Positions 60,297-64,000 of a stretch of DNA of 64,000 nt are shown in pieces. The stretch is from the NCBI GenBank assembly GCA_022711755.1, contig JAKLEA010000026.1:1-64000 (forward strand), written 5' to 3'. How positions within the stretch are numbered: the first letter of the stretch is position 1; the number at the start of each line of letters is the position of its first letter. Under the pieces are notes generated by a model. That model saw only the letters and a list, made by a program, of their open reading frames with translations, was not told where the DNA came from and made no database searches. Position numbers and translations under genes: made by a program. The stretch is from Planctomycetota bacterium. Lineage in GTDB: Bacteria > Planctomycetota > Brocadiia > SM23-32 > JAKLEA01.

Positions 60297-62852
60297 ATGA
60301 GAATCAGAGTATACCATGTGACACCCCGCCTCCCCCAGGAACTCGAACCGCTGCGCGAGATGGCCTACAATATGTGGTTCTCCTGGCACTGGGAAGCCAT
60401 AGATCTATTCAGAAGGCTTGATTATGACCTCTGGGAAGAAACCAACGGCAATCCTGTTCTCATGCTGTCCTCAGTGCCAGCCACTCGCTTTGAAGATGCG
60501 CGCAATGATGAAGGTTTTATGACGCACATGTTCCAGGTGTATGATGAGTTCAGCAAATACGTCCAATCCGGGGCTACTCCGAGCAGCGACGACGGTACCG
60601 GCAAAAACAGGACAATCGCCTACTTCAGCGCAGAGTATGGAATTGACGAATGCCTTCCCCTCTACTCCGGCGGACTCGGAATCCTGGCCGGGGATCACCT
60701 GAAATCCGCCAGCGACATAGGCGCCCCTCTGGTCGCTATCGGCCTGCTCTACCGCCTCGGCTACTTCCAGCAGCGCTTAAGCCCGGACGGCTGGCAGCAG
60801 GAGGCTTACAACGAAAACGAATGGGCAAGCATGCCCGTCCAGCTTGTCAAGGACAAGGACGGAAACCCCGTTCGAATCTCCGTCCCGATGGGACGGGAAA
60901 CGGTCGTCGCCCTTGTCTGGCGCGTCAACGTCGGACGCATCCCCCTCTACCTGCTTGACACAAGCCTGAAGGAAAACCCGCCACAGCATCAGTCCCTTAC
61001 CGATCAACTTTACGGCGGCAACCTTGACACGCGCATACGCCAGGAAATCCTGCTGGGCATCGGCGGCATGAGGGCGCTCGGAGCATTGGGGATAAAACCC
61101 GCCGTCTGCCACATGAATGAAGGTCATTCAGCCTTCCAGTCCCTGGAACAGACCAGACAGTTGATGCAGGAATACGGCCTAAGCTTCTGGGAAGCGAAGG
61201 AAGCCGCATGGGCTTCCAATGTATTCACAACCCACACCCCAGTACCCGCAGGCAATGACCGCTTCCCCCCGGACCTAATGGGAAAGTATTTCGGTGATTA
61301 CACGGGGCAACTCGGTATCCCCTGGGACGACTTCATGGCCCTGGGCAGGGAGAATCCGAACGATCCTGGCGAATCCTTCTGCATGACCATTCTGGCCCTT
61401 AAAATGGCGGCCTACTGCAACGGCGTCAGCAAACTGCACGGAGACGTATCCCGCAAGATGTGGCGCAACGTCTGGCCCGGCGTCCCGCTGGACGAACTCC
61501 CGATCAAGCATATAACCAACGGAACCCACCTGCGCTCATGGACCAGCCATGACCTTGTTGACCTTTTCGAGCGATACCTCGGACCGCGTTTCATGGATGA
61601 ACCGGGCGACACACAAGTCTGGGACCGCGTTGACCAGATACCGGACGCGGAGCTTTGGCGCACGCACGAGCGGCGTCGCGAACGCCTTGTCGCCTTCGCC
61701 CGCCGCGTCCTGAGCAAGCAGCTTGAGAACCGGGGCGCTCCCCCGTCGGAAGTGGCCATGGCAGACGAGATACTCGATCCCAGCGCGCTGACCATCGGCT
61801 TCGCCCGCCGCTTTGCAACTTACAAACGCGGAAACCTGCTGCTCAGGAACCCGGAGCGCCTAGCGCGCCTTCTTACGGACGCCGAGCGCCCAGTCCAGCT
61901 CATCTTCGCCGGCAAAGCCCACCCCCACGACAACCCCGGCAAGGAGATGATCAAGGAAATCGTCAACGCCGCCCGGAACGACAACTTCAGAATGCGCCTC
62001 GTTTTCCTTGAGGATTACAGCATCAAGCTGGCCCGTTACATGGTCCAGGGTTGTGACGTCTGGCTCAACACGCCCAGAAGGCCACTGGAAGCAAGCGGAA
62101 CCAGCGGCATGAAAGCGGTCGCCAACGGCGCCATACATGTCAGCACGCTGGACGGCTGGTGGTGCGAAGGTTTCGCGGAGGACATCGGATGGTCAATCGG
62201 CAGGGGCGACGAGTTTGCGGACTATGAAGTGCAGGACCGCGTCGAGGGCGGCACGCTCTTCGATCTTCTTGAAAAGGAGATTGTGCCTGCGTTTTATGAC
62301 CGCGGGCGCGACGGTCTTCCCAAGGCATGGATTCGCCGCATGAAAAGCTCCATTCGCCGCCTCGGCTCCGTTTTCAACACCCACCGCATGTTTTCCGAAT
62401 ACCTGCGGAAGTTTTACATCCCCGCAATGGAAAACTGGCATGCCCTCTGCGCCAACGGAATGCAGGAATGCGGAAACATCGCCCGATGGAGGCGCATGCT
62501 GCAAGACAACTGGCGCAACATCGCCGTTCTGGACGTGGCCACTGACGGAATGCAGGACCCGATGTCCGCCGGGGATTCCTTCAGGATCCGCGCACACGTC
62601 CGGCTTGGACCGGTCAGGCCCGAAGACGTGCGCGTGCAGGTCTATTGCGGCGCCCTCAATCACGCAAGGGAAATCGCCCACGCATCCCTCATTAACATGG
62701 AATCGAAGGGGAGTTCCGGAGACGGGGTCCACGCATTTGAGGCGAACGTGCGTTGCGACAAGGCAGGCCGTTACGGATTCGCCGTGCGCGTCATGCCGCA
62801 CAATGATTCCCTCCCGCATACATTCCAGCCCGGACTGGTCACTTGGGCTTAA
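60297..62852 (+). CDS. glgP: Alpha-glucan (glycogen/maltodextrin) phosphorylase
   Basis: An 851-aa GT35 phosphorylase of the short TIGR02094-like type, with an N-terminal DUF3417-like segment (LPQELEPLREMAYNMWFSWHWEA). The pyridoxal phosphate lysine is Lys606 in EASGTSGMKAVANGAI; FSAEYGIDECLPLYSGGLGILAGDHLKSASD and the GFARRFATYKRGNLL segment are typical. It releases glucose-1-phosphate from alpha-1,4-glucans using inorganic phosphate, in the cytoplasm. AGGAGG precedes the ATG. The accA homologue follows after 21 nt in the same direction. It may supply sugar phosphates for the nearby glycosylation genes, an inference from position. Confidence 0.95.
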   Translation: MRIRVYHVTPRLPQELEPLREMAYNMWFSWHWEAIDLFRRLDYDLWEETNGNPVLMLSSVPATRFEDARNDEGFMTHMFQVYDEFSKYVQSGATPSSDDGTGKNRTIAYFSAEYGIDECLPLYSGGLGILAGDHLKSASDIGAPLVAIGLLYRLGYFQQRLSPDGWQQEAYNENEWASMPVQLVKDKDGNPVRISVPMGRETVVALVWRVNVGRIPLYLLDTSLKENPPQHQSLTDQLYGGNLDTRIRQEILLGIGGMRALGALGIKPAVCHMNEGHSAFQSLEQTRQLMQEYGLSFWEAKEAAWASNVFTTHTPVPAGNDRFPPDLMGKYFGDYTGQLGIPWDDFMALGRENPNDPGESFCMTILALKMAAYCNGVSKLHGDVSRKMWRNVWPGVPLDELPIKHITNGTHLRSWTSHDLVDLFERYLGPRFMDEPGDTQVWDRVDQIPDAELWRTHERRRERLVAFARRVLSKQLENRGAPPSEVAMADEILDPSALTIGFARRFATYKRGNLLLRNPERLARLLTDAERPVQLIFAGKAHPHDNPGKEMIKEIVNAARNDNFRMRLVFLEDYSIKLARYMVQGCDVWLNTPRRPLEASGTSGMKAVANGAIHVSTLDGWWCEGFAEDIGWSIGRGDEFADYEVQDRVEGGTLFDLLEKEIVPAFYDRGRDGLPKAWIRRMKSSIRRLGSVFNTHRMFSEYLRKFYIPAMENWHALCANGMQECGNIARWRRMLQDNWRNIAVLDVATDGMQDPMSAGDSFRIRAHVRLGPVRPEDVRVQVYCGALNHAREIAHASLINMESKGSSGDGVHAFEANVRCDKAGRYGFAVRVMPHNDSLPHTFQPGLVTWA

Positions 62853-62873
62853 ACCGGAAGGAACGGCAGCGTC

Positions 62874-63902
62874 GTGGCTGAACGCTTTGCATATCCATTC
62901 GAAATTCCGATCCTCGATATTGTAAAGGAAATGGACGCTCTGCGCGCCGAATGCGATGCGGGACGAAAAGACGCGCAGGAAAATCTCACCGCGCTCCAGA
63001 CCCGCCTGAACGACACAGCCCGCGGAATTGTAGCATCCCTGGACGCATACCAGCGCGTCCAACTGGCCCGACATCCGGAGCGCCCGCAGGCGCTCGACTT
63101 CATCAGCCGCATTGTTGACGACTTCATCGAGCTTCACGGCGATCGCCGTTTTGCGGACGACAAGGCCGTCGTCTGCGGTCTTGGAACGATATCCGGACGC
63201 CGATTCGCCATCGTTGGCCAGCAGAAGGGGCGCGACACGAAGGAGCGCCTCATGCGCAACTTCGGCATGGTCCATCCGGAAGGTTTCCGCAAGGCGCTTC
63301 GCGTCATGCTACTTGCGGAAAAATTCGGGCTGCCGGTACTGTCCCTTATTGACACCAAGGGCGCGGCGGCCGACCTTGAAGCCGAACAGCGCGGCGAAGG
63401 CTTTGCCATCGCCGAAAGCATTGCCGCAATGTCCGTCCTGCGCGCCCCGATAATCGCCGTCGTCATCGGCGAAGGCTGTTCCGGCGGCGCGCTAGGCATG
63501 GCCGTGGCCGATCGCATAGGGATGTTCGAGAATGCGTATTACTGCGTCATCACGCCTGAAGGTTGCGCCGCGATATTACACCACGACATCGAGAAGGCGC
63601 CTCAGGCCGCGGACGCCATGAAGATCACGGCCCGTGAACTTGCCGGGATGGGCGTCGCGGACGAGGTCATCCCTGAACCCCCCGGCGGCGCGCACTGGAA
63701 CCACGCGGCAGCCGCCGAATCCCTGCGCGAATTTGTCCTCCGCAGCCATGACGCGCTCGCAGCCATCCCCCTTGATAATCTGCTTTCCGCCCGCGCCGGA
63801 CGTTATCGCAAACTCGGCGCGTTCCTGGAAGGCGAGGCAGCCGAATCCGAAGCGCTCAGCAGAGGAACAGAATTCGGAAACGCCTCCTCAAGCGCTGAAT
63901 AA
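62874..63902 (+). CDS. accA: Acetyl-CoA carboxylase carboxyltransferase alpha subunit homologue with variant oxyanion loop
   Basis: A 342-aa carboxyltransferase of the AccA type: N-terminal helical segment, then DFIELHGDRRFADDKAVVCG, GMVHPEGFRKALRVMLLAEKFGLPVLSLIDT, IGEGCSGGAL and ITPEGCAAIL, all in order. In place of the usual DTPGAYPG loop it reads DTKGAAAD, and GEGGSGG is GEGCSGG. AccA with AccD moves a carboxyl group from biotin to acetyl-CoA to make malonyl-CoA. The GTG start at 62874 is preceded by GGAAGGAACGG. No accD, accB or accC is near. It could be the housekeeping subunit of this lineage or a specialised paralogue. Confidence 0.88.
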   Translation: MAERFAYPFEIPILDIVKEMDALRAECDAGRKDAQENLTALQTRLNDTARGIVASLDAYQRVQLARHPERPQALDFISRIVDDFIELHGDRRFADDKAVVCGLGTISGRRFAIVGQQKGRDTKERLMRNFGMVHPEGFRKALRVMLLAEKFGLPVLSLIDTKGAAADLEAEQRGEGFAIAESIAAMSVLRAPIIAVVIGEGCSGGALGMAVADRIGMFENAYYCVITPEGCAAILHHDIEKAPQAADAMKITARELAGMGVADEVIPEPPGGAHWNHAAAAESLREFVLRSHDALAAIPLDNLLSARAGRYRKLGAFLEGEAAESEALSRGTEFGNASSSAE

Positions 63903-63930
63903 CCGGACTGAAACCGCCAGGACTCAGGAT

Positions 63931-64000
63931 ATGAAGATCAGTCCCCGATTGAACCTGCTTGTTGACGCCTTGATGTTGTTGTGCATGTGTTTTCTCGCCG
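63931..64000 (+). CDS. Start of a membrane protein gene (truncated by the window edge)
   Basis: An ATG 28 nt after the accA stop opens a frame reading MKISPRLNLLVDALMLLCM, a hydrophobic N-terminus reminiscent of DUF4405-like membrane proteins (a helix after a short basic lead). Only 23 codons are visible, so the family assignment is tentative. An AGGA lies just upstream. Confidence 0.5.
   Translation, partial: MKISPRLNLLVDALMLLCMCFLA

Noticed and set aside
62193-63275. 360-codon frame antisense to glgP and accA
   Set aside because: Crosses two genes with strong motifs on the other strand; translation has no domain.
1-64000. CRISPR arrays, tRNA or rRNA genes, transposases, prophage genes
   Set aside because: I looked for regularly spaced repeats, tRNA-like GTTC-containing hairpins and transposase or integrase motifs and saw none.

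Overview
This is a GC-rich bacterial chromosome segment from what looks like an uncultured, free-living Gram-negative lineage. Cysteine-type sulfatases, Gfo/Idh/MocA oxidoreductases with TIM-barrel isomerases, a hydrazine-synthase-alpha-like heme/beta-propeller protein, a DUF1559-like H-x9-DG tail, BatA/vWA and uroporphyrinogen-decarboxylase-like proteins, and a fused SecDF are a mix I associate with Planctomycetota/Lentisphaerota-type or Hydrogenedentota/Sumerlaeota-type genomes. That placement is inference from gene content; there is no rRNA or tRNA here to fix it. I see no CRISPR array, transposase, phage gene or replication origin.

Layout. (1) 1-4381, plus strand: a small conserved hypothetical, an internally duplicated DUF1284-like protein, and an oxidoreductase/isomerase pair, separated by spacers rich in short palindromes. 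(2) 4382-15023, plus strand: yajC, an unexplained 0.6-kb spacer, a fused secDF with a very large SecF periplasmic domain and a strong terminator, two sulfatases, and topA with six zinc ribbons. (3) 15070-22112, minus strand: a tight eight-gene operon, in transcription order lipoyl/E3-binding protein, FabG-like reductase, ketosynthase, ketosynthase-like protein lacking the catalytic triad, TPP-dependent E1 alpha, E1 beta, small membrane protein, radical SAM enzyme. No E2 acyltransferase domain, E3 or ACP is present. This is the best candidate for an undescribed system. (4) 22234-34869, minus strand: two GT4-like glycosyltransferases, a large di-heme propeller protein, an isomerase, an MFS transporter, a creatininase-like hydrolase and two large multi-pass membrane proteins. 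(5) 35060-41729, plus strand: an FHA/pseudopilin-like chimera overlapping a histidine kinase, a DUF2520 Rossmann protein, a UroD-like protein and a vWA protein. (6) 41742-60005, minus strand: a HAD hydrolase downstream of five consecutive giant paralogues (about 1,070-1,290 aa), each with a GT-C-like multi-pass N-terminal half and a TPR C-terminal half, reminiscent of eukaryotic TMTC O-mannosyltransferases. (7) 60297-64000, plus strand: alpha-glucan phosphorylase, an AccA homologue with an altered active-site loop, and the start of a membrane protein.

Together the window combines export (YajC/SecDF), cell-surface glycan synthesis or glycosylation (two GT4s, seven multi-pass GT-C-like proteins), sugar and sulfated-glycan turnover, and a secondary-metabolite-like acyl-chain operon. 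Regulatory signals are informative: several operon-leading genes have a sigma70-like -10 box only 7-10 nt before the start codon (leaderless or nearly so), and co-operonic genes often overlap by ATGA or GTGA.
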